From Patescibacteria group bacterium (GTDB lineage Bacteria; Patescibacteriota; Minisyncoccia; Moranbacterales; UBA1568): a stretch of DNA of 14,061 nt. The stretch is from NCBI GenBank assembly GCA_030917745.1, contig JAUPUC010000070.1:1-14061 (forward strand). The letters are read 5' to 3'. Made by a program: the position numbers and the translations under genes. The notes beneath the pieces were generated by a model, which did not search any database, was not told the origin of the DNA, and saw nothing but the letters and a program-made list of their open reading frames with translations. Positions 1 to 5,756 of this stretch are shown here, piece after piece; the first letter of the stretch is position 1; every line of letters begins with the position of its first letter.

Positions 1-217
1 GCTGGCTTTCAAGTTGCTGATTCTCTCCTCTCGACCAAAAAAACCAGAAAACTCCCCCTCCCACAAGTAAGAGGAAGAAAAAGATCAAGACCCAGATCAA
101 CTTTTTTTTATTTTTTTTCGGTGGCGGCCACGAAACACTCTCACCCATACTAGCAGGATCATTCCCTGCCATAAGAGGCGACGGGGTGTTTAATCCACCA
201 AACCCTACGCCTGCCAT
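1..217 (-). CDS. N-terminal part of an unknown single-pass membrane protein (runs off the left edge)
   Basis: The frame is open from an ATG at 217 to the window edge, giving 72 codons, so the C-terminal part is missing. The first 33 or so residues are soluble, with Gly, Ser and Pro-rich stretches (WPPP). A basic run KKNKKK follows, then a strong membrane segment (about residues 41-62, LIW...FFW) and a polar SRGENQQ start of the next domain. Basic residues before the helix suggest N-in/C-out topology, so the missing part is probably extracytoplasmic. I cannot assign a family. No Shine-Dalgarno is visible before ATG 217; an in-frame GTG lies at 226 and further ATGs are at internal codons. The predicted promoter just upstream and the terminator beyond it suggest its own transcription unit. 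The A/T homopolymers at 104-119 are simply its Lys codons. Confidence 0.7.
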   Translation of the reverse strand, partial: MAGVGFGGLNTPSPLMAGNDPASMGESVSWPPPKKNKKKLIWVLIFFFLLLVGGGVFWFFWSRGENQQLESQ

Positions 218-239
218 AAACGGCACAAAGAAAAAATAA

Positions 240-269
240 ATTCTACCAAACTAGTTCTTTGATTTTCAA
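240..269 (-). promoter_or_regulatory. Predicted sigma70-type promoter for the partial membrane-protein gene
   Basis: On the minus strand, TTGAAA (264-269; 5/6 to the consensus) is followed by an 18-base spacer and TAGAAT (240-245; 5/6). The expected transcript start is near 233, about 16 bases before the ATG at 217, so the leader would be very short. It lies between the trxB terminator and the membrane-protein gene, which is where a promoter is needed. This is pattern-based only. Confidence 0.5.
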
Positions 270-342
270 AAAAATACCAAAGAAACCCCACATAAATTCC
301 AGAATCATTATACCAAAAAAAGTCCTAAAAACAAAGGAGAGA

Positions 343-361
343 AGGGTGTCAAAAACACCCT
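343..361 (-). terminator. Weak intrinsic terminator downstream of trxB
   Basis: GGGTGT (344-349) and ACACCC (355-360) form a 6-bp stem, or 7 bp with the A343/T361 pair, around a 5-base loop. On the minus strand it is followed by a pyrimidine-rich stretch and then a T run, not a clean T tract. It sits 27 bases beyond the trxB stop and probably closes the csoR-gdhA-trxB operon. Confidence 0.5.
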
Positions 362-387
362 ATTTCAAAGTATTTTAGCAAGTAGGA

Positions 388-1311
388 CTACTGCTGTTTT
401 CGAATATAATCATATGCCGAGAGAGCAGCGACCACACCGTCTCCAGCAGAGATATTATTCTGCTTATACGGAGCATCAGTCACATCGCCCGTCGCAAAGA
501 TACCCACTCGCGAAGTTGCTTTCGTTCGGTGGTCAAGCATGACTTCCCCTCGCTCATTCCTCTCCACTAATCCTGCCAGAAAATCCGAGTTTGGAATCAT
601 ACCAATTTCCACAAACACACCATCTGATTCGATGCTCTTTTCCTCTTCAGTTTGAGCATCTTTGTAACGAAGTCCGGTTACGACATCTTCCCCAATTATT
701 TCTTTTGTTAAGCCAAAATAAACAACACTGACTCTCGAATCAGCCAAGATTTTCTCTCGGGTAATCGCGTCCCCTTTGAGCTCGCCTGAACGCACCATAA
801 GCACAATTTCACGAGCATATGGAAGAAGGTCCTCGACTGCTTCTAAACCAGAGTTTCCTCCCCCAACTACTACTACCTTTTTCCCCCGAAAAAAGGGCGC
901 GTCACACGTTGAACAATACACCACTCCCTTTCCCCGAAACTTTTCTTCGCCGGGAACGTCAAGCGAGCGATGTCGCCCACCCGAGGCGATAATAATTGTT
1001 TTTGTCTGATATGTTTCTCCAGAACTACTCTCTACCAAAAATTGTCCTCTGTCATCCTTTACTGAAGTCGCTAGCTCTCCAGTTCGAATTTCAATTCCTT
1101 CTTGTGCTCGGAGGTGTTTTTCAAGTGATTGCGCAAGCTCCCACCCCGGAATTGAAATCGTCCCGATCCAATTTTCCACCGATGCAGACACTGAGGATTG
1201 CCCACCAATACTCTCGGTAATCATCAACGTTTTCAGTTGTTTACGTGAAGCATAGATAGCCGCTGATACTCCTCCTGGACCTCCACCAATAATAATCACA
1301 TCGTAAATCAT
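388..1311 (-). CDS. trxB: Thioredoxin reductase-like flavoprotein, AhpF-type
   Basis: This 307-residue low-molecular-weight pyridine nucleotide-disulfide reductase should pass electrons from NAD(P)H through FAD to a thioredoxin- or glutaredoxin-like partner in the cytoplasm. Visible motifs are the FAD GGGPGG (9-14), GGQ near residue 36, the redox CSTC (133-136), the nucleotide-fold GGGNSG (150-155) and the C-terminal FAD motif ATGDVTDAPYKQ near 273. Several stretches (GGGNSG, ERN.RGEV, VPYKQ-like end, SAYDYI) resemble the reductase module of AhpF more than E. coli TrxB. The TrxB HRRxxxR patch that binds the NADPH phosphate is replaced by VRSGELK, which suggests NADH use (inference). It lacks the N-terminal thioredoxin-like domains of AhpF. 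The start has a good AGGAAG ribosome site, and the gene is 45 bases after gdhA, so it is probably co-transcribed. Confidence 0.9.
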   Translation of the reverse strand: MIYDVIIIGGGPGGVSAAIYASRKQLKTLMITESIGGQSSVSASVENWIGTISIPGWELAQSLEKHLRAQEGIEIRTGELATSVKDDRGQFLVESSSGETYQTKTIIIASGGRHRSLDVPGEEKFRGKGVVYCSTCDAPFFRGKKVVVVGGGNSGLEAVEDLLPYAREIVLMVRSGELKGDAITREKILADSRVSVVYFGLTKEIIGEDVVTGLRYKDAQTEEEKSIESDGVFVEIGMIPNSDFLAGLVERNERGEVMLDHRTKATSRVGIFATGDVTDAPYKQNNISAGDGVVAALSAYDYIRKQQ

Positions 1312-1356
1312 ATCTTCCTATTTTACTTTAATTAAAAGCTTTTCTTGTCATCTATT

Positions 1357-2589
1357 TTACACTCGACCGCGTGCCTGCATCGCAAGAGCCACGCGCTCAA
1401 GCGCCACTACATAAGCACCCATGCGAAGCGTAGTATTATATTTTTCATGTGACGCCCACACCACCTCAAACGCTGCTTGCATTTTCTCTTTCAGTCTCTG
1501 ATGTATTTCTGATTCTGTCCAATAGGCATTCATGGCATTCTGAACTTGCTCAAAATAAGATACTGTCACACCTCCAGCATTCGCCAGAATATCCGGCACA
1601 ACAACAACCCCACGTTCAAAGAGCAATGCATCTGCCTCACTCGTTACTGGTCCATTAGCCACCTCGACAATGAGTTTCGCCTGAATTTCTTTGACATTTT
1701 TTTCGGAAATAGCCCCTTCCAAGGCTGCTGGGACCAAAATATCACACGGAACAGCCAGAAGCGCTTCGCTTGGCAGAGATTCGCAACCCATGCATTTTTT
1801 CAGCGACCCCGTTGCACGCTTATGTGTCTCAATCTCTCCCACATCCAGCCCCTCTTCCCGATACACTGTTGATTGAGAATCTGAAATTGCGACTACCCTA
1901 TATCCGGACTCATGTAACAGACGGGCCAGGTGACTTCCTCCGTTCCCGAAACCCTGAATAGCAACTCGGGCACGATCTGGCAAGTGCAGTTTCTGAGCAG
2001 CATTTTCAAGCACAAAAAATGCCCCCTGCGCAGTAGCATAGTCACGTACCAAAGAGCCACCAATACTCAATGGTTTTCCAGTAATAACACCTGGCGCCTT
2101 CTCTCCAATTAAGATTTCATATTCATCAAGCATCCATCCCATCACGCGGGGATCCGTCGAGACATCAGGGGCCGGTATGTCTTTATTTTTCCCGACAAAA
2201 GCTGCAATGGAGCGCATATATGCCCGAGACAATGCTTCCAGTTCGCGGTCTGAAAACGTTTTTACATCAACCGAAACCCCTCCCTTTCCTCCACCAAGCG
2301 GCAATCCAAGCACCGCCGTCTTCCATGTCATCCACGCCGAAAGAGCCATTACTTCTTCACGAGTTACACCGGGATGGAAGCGAATCCCACCCTTGTACGG
2401 TCCGGCCGAATCGTTCCATTGAGAACGAAATCCAGTGAAAACTTTCGTTTTTCCAGTATCCATACGCACCGGAACCGAAACCTCAATCACTCGATCCGGT
2501 GAAAGGAGACGTTCGAAAATATCCGGGTGGATACGGGCTATTTTTTGAGCCGCATACAGCTGTTCACGAGCAGTTTCGAGTGGGTTCAT
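1357..2589 (-). CDS. gdhA: Glutamate dehydrogenase (Glu/Leu/Phe/Val dehydrogenase family)
   Basis: This 410-residue hexameric-type amino acid dehydrogenase interconverts glutamate and 2-oxoglutarate plus ammonia. Visible family features are YKGGIRFHP (65-73), the catalytic-lysine loop GGGKGG (Lys102), PAPDV with the catalytic Asp142, a Rossmann motif GFGNGG (213-218), ANGPVT (311-316) and ANAGGVTVSYFE (336-347). The residue after the second Rossmann strand is Asp (ISDS), favouring NAD over NADP. Two oddities: most homologues have GFGNVG where this has GFGNGG, and a CMGC pair (266-269) stands where a GFPGA-like loop is usual. An AAGGAAG ribosome site lies 8 bases before the ATG. It follows the CsoR-family gene by 25 bases and so is likely controlled by that regulator. 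Leucine or another amino acid as substrate cannot be excluded. Confidence 0.93.
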   Translation of the reverse strand: MNPLETAREQLYAAQKIARIHPDIFERLLSPDRVIEVSVPVRMDTGKTKVFTGFRSQWNDSAGPYKGGIRFHPGVTREEVMALSAWMTWKTAVLGLPLGGGKGGVSVDVKTFSDRELEALSRAYMRSIAAFVGKNKDIPAPDVSTDPRVMGWMLDEYEILIGEKAPGVITGKPLSIGGSLVRDYATAQGAFFVLENAAQKLHLPDRARVAIQGFGNGGSHLARLLHESGYRVVAISDSQSTVYREEGLDVGEIETHKRATGSLKKCMGCESLPSEALLAVPCDILVPAALEGAISEKNVKEIQAKLIVEVANGPVTSEADALLFERGVVVVPDILANAGGVTVSYFEQVQNAMNAYWTESEIHQRLKEKMQAAFEVVWASHEKYNTTLRMGAYVVALERVALAMQARGRV

Positions 2590-2614
2590 ATGTTTTTCTT
2601 CCTTAATTTACGGA

Positions 2615-2869
2615 CTACTTCATCCGAAAAAGACTTTTCAGATACGATTCGCTGATTTTCTGCTTTCCATCCCATTTACAAGCGATATCATTCTTCAACA
2701 ATGCAACACCCAACATCGCGACCGCTTCCCGGACTGCGCTAATTTGAGTAATAACAGAAAGACATTCGCTCTCTCCCTCAACCATTCTCCGAATACCACG
2801 AAGCTGCCCCTCAATACGAGCGATACGAGCAATCATTTTTTCACGATCCGTTTTCTCCTGTTTTGGCAT
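2615..2869 (-). CDS. CsoR/RcnR/FrmR/CstR-family (DUF156) transcriptional repressor
   Basis: This small all-helical repressor has 84 residues if started at ATG 2869. I prefer that start because GAAAGGG lies just before it; an in-frame ATG at 2893 would add eight residues but has no ribosome site and lies only about 13 bases from the predicted transcript start. Family hallmarks are RIARIEGQLRGI (15-26), MVEGESEC, and ITQISAVREA (40-49). Numbering coincides with M. tuberculosis CsoR, whose Cu(I) ligands are C36, H61 and C65: here they read C36, D61, and Cys at 64 with Lys at 65. The canonical copper site is therefore not present. A CstR-like thiol or persulfide switch, or an altered metal site, are alternatives (inference). 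It heads the operon with gdhA and trxB and overlies its own operator, so autoregulation is likely. Confidence 0.9.
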   Translation of the reverse strand: MPKQEKTDREKMIARIARIEGQLRGIRRMVEGESECLSVITQISAVREAVAMLGVALLKNDIACKWDGKQKISESYLKSLFRMK

Positions 2870-2894
2870 ATAACCCTTTCTTGAAAGAAACATA

Positions 2895-2917
2895 AATATA
2901 CCCTACTGGGGTATATT
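2895..2917. promoter_or_regulatory. Palindromic operator for the CsoR-family repressor
   Basis: A perfect inverted repeat AATATACCC / GGGTATATT with 9-base arms and a 5-base spacer (TACTG). The core, a G/C tract flanked by A/T inverted repeats, matches the general operator type of the CsoR family. It overlaps the -10 element and the transcript start of the regulator's own promoter, so binding would block initiation. Confidence 0.82.
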
Positions 2918-2941
2918 ACAATCGACTCATTACTCTGTCAA
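2913..2941 (-). promoter_or_regulatory. Promoter of the csoR-like - gdhA - trxB operon
   Basis: On the minus strand, a perfect TTGACA (2936-2941), a 17-base spacer and TAATAT (2913-2918; 4/6 to the consensus, with bases 1, 2, 5 and 6 matching). It lies in the 88 bases between the murD stop and the preferred regulator start. The -10 shares six bases with the palindromic operator. Confidence 0.75.
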
Positions 2942-2957
2942 ACAGTCCAAAACCACC

Positions 2958-4382
2958 CTATTCTGATAAAGCTTGTACTTGTTCTCGAAACTGATCTCCA
3001 CGATCAAATTCATTCTTAAACAAGCCAAAACTTGCTGCTCCAGGTGAAAGCAACACGACATCTCCACTCTCAGCATTGCGTGCCGCTAATTCCACCGCTT
3101 TCCCCATAGACTCCACGACAGTCCATTTCTGAATCTCAGTTTTTTTCTGAACCAAGAGATTCTCCAACTCCTTCAATAACTTCTCTGTTCCCGTCCCCTT
3201 CAGAAAAACCACCCCTTTCGCTCGATCCAAAATCGCCACGGCTAATCGATGAAAATCAAGCTCTTTATCAGTGCCTCCGACGATAAGATACACTGGCCCT
3301 TCAAAGCTCTCCAGCGCTGCTATAGACGCCTCTGGAATCGTTGCAGCGGAATCATTATAGAAACGGACACCTTTCCTTGTTCCGACTAGCTCAAGTCGAT
3401 GTGGAACACCTCGAAATGACGAGAGTCCTTGTTGAATGACGGTTGGCTTCATTCCAAATGTTCGTACCGCAGCTACGGCTGCCAATGCATTATCGTAATT
3501 ATGCTCTCCCAACAAAGATGTCCCTGCTAAACTCGCAATTTCTTGATGATATCCAGATTGGGCTTCGATAATTCGATCAGAAACAAGCGTAAATCCATCT
3601 GAAGAGGCCTGAGTCGCCCGAGAAAACCAAATAACCCCCGCGGGTGCATCAGCAGCCATAGCCTGTGTCCAGGCATTGTCCGCATTCAAAATAACGGCTC
3701 CAGAAGACTGGAATCGAAAAATGTTTTTTTTATCCTCTACATATGCTTCCATACTATCATAGTAGTTTTGATGGTCTGGATATACATTCGTCACCACCGA
3801 GAGAAGAGGGCTTTTTTGAATACGAGACAAGGCCGATAATCTCCAAGATGAAAGTTCAAATACAACCACGCTCCCTTCTTGTACTTTTTTCAGCTCCCCA
3901 AGAACCGAGATACGGCTAATACCAACTCGTACTACCCGCTGTTTGTTTTCCTCCAAAAGATGGGCTATCAGTGATGCTGTGGTCGTTTTCCCCTTTGTCC
4001 CAGTCACTCCAATAATGGGCGCCTTACAGAGATCAAAAAAAATCCCGGCATCAAGAGTGACGGGAACATTATGCGTTTCAGCAATCTGAATAAATGGATT
4101 CGTCCAGGATAAGCCAGGATTCTTTATCACCAGATCCGTTTCGATGAAATCCTGCTCTCGATGTTCACCAAGCACATAGCGTATTCCCCGAATATCCTTC
4201 AGCGCTTCCAAGGAAACTTGAAGCTCTTCCTTGGTTTTCAGATCAGTTACCAGAATTTCCTTCGCCCCCATTTCAGACAAAAAACGGACCGTACCAACTC
4301 CTCCGTCATTGAGCCCAAGCCCCATAACAGTCACCTTTTTTCCGACAAAAGAATCTTGCGTAAACATACGGCATTTATACAA
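2958..4382 (-). CDS. murD: UDP-N-acetylmuramoyl-L-alanine--D-glutamate ligase
   Basis: MurD adds D-glutamate to UDP-MurNAc-L-alanine using ATP, a cytoplasmic step of peptidoglycan precursor synthesis. Numbering from the longest frame (475 residues), the sequence shows an N-terminal Rossmann-like domain (VTVMGLGLNDGG near 18), the ATP loop GVTGTKGKTTT (126-136), ELSSWRL (177-183), HNYDNALAA (295-303) and, in the C-terminal domain, FRGVPHRLE (324-332) with FYNDSAATIPEA (342-353) in place of the usual DNS-K-AT motif. The order and length fit MurD, not MurC/E/F. The start is uncertain: AGGAGG at 4387-4392 is 1 base from a GTG (4385), 4 from a TTG (4382) and 19 from the ATG (4367) where homologues usually begin. 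I favour TTG. The gene follows the DUF2238 gene closely and is probably co-transcribed. Confidence 0.95.
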   Translation of the reverse strand: MYKCRMFTQDSFVGKKVTVMGLGLNDGGVGTVRFLSEMGAKEILVTDLKTKEELQVSLEALKDIRGIRYVLGEHREQDFIETDLVIKNPGLSWTNPFIQIAETHNVPVTLDAGIFFDLCKAPIIGVTGTKGKTTTASLIAHLLEENKQRVVRVGISRISVLGELKKVQEGSVVVFELSSWRLSALSRIQKSPLLSVVTNVYPDHQNYYDSMEAYVEDKKNIFRFQSSGAVILNADNAWTQAMAADAPAGVIWFSRATQASSDGFTLVSDRIIEAQSGYHQEIASLAGTSLLGEHNYDNALAAVAAVRTFGMKPTVIQQGLSSFRGVPHRLELVGTRKGVRFYNDSAATIPEASIAALESFEGPVYLIVGGTDKELDFHRLAVAILDRAKGVVFLKGTGTEKLLKELENLLVQKKTEIQKWTVVESMGKAVELAARNAESGDVVLLSPGAASFGLFKNEFDRGDQFREQVQALSE

Positions 4383-4386
4383 CACT

Positions 4387-4392
4387 CCTCCT
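4387..4392 (-). promoter_or_regulatory. Strong Shine-Dalgarno (AGGAGG) of murD
   Basis: A full AGGAGG on the minus strand, the best ribosome site in the window. Its spacing argues for initiation at the non-ATG codon TTG 4380-4382 (or GTG 4383-4385), not at the ATG 4365-4367. Confidence 0.7.
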
Positions 4393-4418
4393 AAATAAAT
4401 ACACTCGCTAGCAGCTCA

Positions 4419-5036
4419 TTATACACGTTTTTCTGCTTTCCGAACAGACTCTCGCCAGGCAAACAATACCAAAGCCACAATCGCGCCCAATGTATCAGAG
4501 AGCATATCCTTCTGAGCATCCCATATGTCTCCTTGACTTCCTAGGTAAGCCGCACCAGCTTCAGGATTATTGGTGATAGCGAAAATCCACTCAATCAGTT
4601 CGTACGCCATCGCGACCGTCGCTATAGTAAACAAAGGAAAGAGATATAGTACTACCTGAGAACGCACTGCCCGTTTCATCACCAACAATTCAGCGAGTGC
4701 AAAAGCATAAAACCCCACCGAAAAATGCGCCACTCTATCATACATATTCCGTTCAAAACCAAACAAATCACCCAACACATCAAACGGAACCCGTTCAAAG
4801 GTGTAGTGTCCTCCGATAGTGTGCAGAAAAATCAGGATGCTCATCAGAATATAGGCTGTATCTGAAAATCGTATACCCCGGGCATACAGCACCACAATCA
4901 TTCCCACAATAATCCATACTGTCAAATTCTCCGCAAACCAAATCTCACGCTGATACGGGTTTATGGCAAGTAGGGAAAAAAGCACACCATAGCCAAGCAG
5001 GAGAATACATGGGACACGCGAAGTTGGCTTATGCAT
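4419..5036 (-). CDS. DUF2238 (YjdF-like) polytopic membrane protein
   Basis: About 205 residues with five or six hydrophobic helices. It carries conserved polar signatures of the DUF2238/E. coli YjdF family: HTIGGHY, DRVAHFSVGF, ELIEW and GSQGDIWDAQKDM followed by GA. The His, Asp and Glu residues inside or next to helices hint at a metal site or a proton-dependent function, but the family has no established role that I can name. Numbered from the TTG start they lie at about 77-83, 105-114, 151-155 and 171-183. I choose ATG 5036, since the first helix starts soon after it; an in-frame TTG at 5051, only 3 bases from the upstream stop, would add five residues. Neither has a good ribosome site, suggesting coupling to the preceding amidohydrolase piece. 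Placed just before murD, it may act in the envelope (inference). Confidence 0.88.
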   Translation of the reverse strand: MHKPTSRVPCILLLGYGVLFSLLAINPYQREIWFAENLTVWIIVGMIVVLYARGIRFSDTAYILMSILIFLHTIGGHYTFERVPFDVLGDLFGFERNMYDRVAHFSVGFYAFALAELLVMKRAVRSQVVLYLFPLFTIATVAMAYELIEWIFAITNNPEAGAAYLGSQGDIWDAQKDMLSDTLGAIVALVLFAWRESVRKAEKRV

Positions 5037-5054
5037 AGAGTATCTTTTCAATAT

Positions 5055-5732
5055 TTACCAATGGAGCCAGCCATGCTCGCGCCGAATTATTGCTCCAGCG
5101 CGTTGTTTTGTCATGTGCCCCCGCGCTAAAGCAATCACTCCATTAACCATCACCCACTCAATACCATCAGGATACCGATACGGATCTTCGAAAGTCGATC
5201 TTGATAGAATCATATCGGGATGAAACACGACAATATCCGCAGCATATCCTTCGCGCAAGAAACCACGATTTTGCAAAGCGAATTTCACCGCTGGTTTTCC
5301 AGTCATTTTGTGAATCGCTGCTTCCCATGACAATAACTTTTTCTCCCGAACATATTCAGCCAAAACCTTCGGGAAAGTCCCAAAATTTCTCGGGTGTACC
5401 AAATCGCCCGTTGACTTATGTCCCACAGCATACCCCACGCCATTACTCGAAATGATAGAAGACGGGTGCACGACAGCCTTGTCCACGTTATGCTTCGACA
5501 AGACTTCAAGTGAAACGATCGCCTGTCCATTACTTGCCAATAAGATATCTAAAATCACTTCCTCCGCTGATTTCCCTTGTTCTCGGGCAATATCTGCGAT
5601 ACGGTGTCTGCGAGTCATTCGGCTAAGCTGTGACGAAGACAAGATCATACTCGTATAATCCCACGCTTCTTTTTTCATATCTCGGACGACTGCTTGCCGA
5701 ACTTGTCGATCACGAAGACGATACATCATCAT
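5055..5732 (-). CDS. C-terminal piece of a split D-aminoacylase-type amidohydrolase
   Basis: These 225 residues continue, in the same frame, the amidohydrolase that stops at 5754. Recognisable C-terminal family elements are the start MMMYRLRDRQVR, VHPRNFGTFPKVLAEYVREKK (about 112-131), AIHKMTGKPA (139-148), and GYAADIVVFHP, which is the return of the chain to the small beta domain. In D-aminoacylases a catalytic Asp sits in a (S)SDG motif; here it reads SSNG (Asn97 of this piece). The start ATG is one of three in a row, 10 bases after GGAGGG and 21 bases after the upstream TAG, so reinitiation is physically possible. Alone it lacks most of the metal-binding barrel, so it would need the other half. 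It may be a genuine two-part protein, a nonsense pseudogene or a sequencing error. Confidence 0.75.
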   Translation of the reverse strand: MMMYRLRDRQVRQAVVRDMKKEAWDYTSMILSSSQLSRMTRRHRIADIAREQGKSAEEVILDILLASNGQAIVSLEVLSKHNVDKAVVHPSSIISSNGVGYAVGHKSTGDLVHPRNFGTFPKVLAEYVREKKLLSWEAAIHKMTGKPAVKFALQNRGFLREGYAADIVVFHPDMILSRSTFEDPYRYPDGIEWVMVNGVIALARGHMTKQRAGAIIRREHGWLHW

Positions 5733-5756
5733 TTTTCGCCCACCCTCCGTAATCTA
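5733..5756 (-). other. In-frame TAG and reinitiation-like junction within the amidohydrolase gene
   Basis: The TAG (5754-5756) is in the same frame as the downstream ATG (5730-5732). Reading through gives FLPK-stop-ITEGGRK-MMM, which aligns with the family pattern LLP.WA.EGGRE..L. The stop therefore occupies a usually conserved Trp, one base from TGG. GGAGGG (5743-5748), formed by the GG codons, is a good ribosome site 10 bases from the ATG. Confidence 0.7.

Noticed and set aside
104..131. Long T runs and the palindrome GTGGCGGCCAC, looking like a terminator
   Set aside because: In the minus frame these bases encode the PPPKKNKKK stretch of the partial membrane protein; a terminator inside its first 45 codons is unlikely.
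5754..5756. TAG as evidence for a recoded genetic code
   Set aside because: murD, gap and the 391-residue protein also end in TAG as a normal stop, so a genome-wide reassignment is not supported; a local mutation, read error or suppression is simpler.
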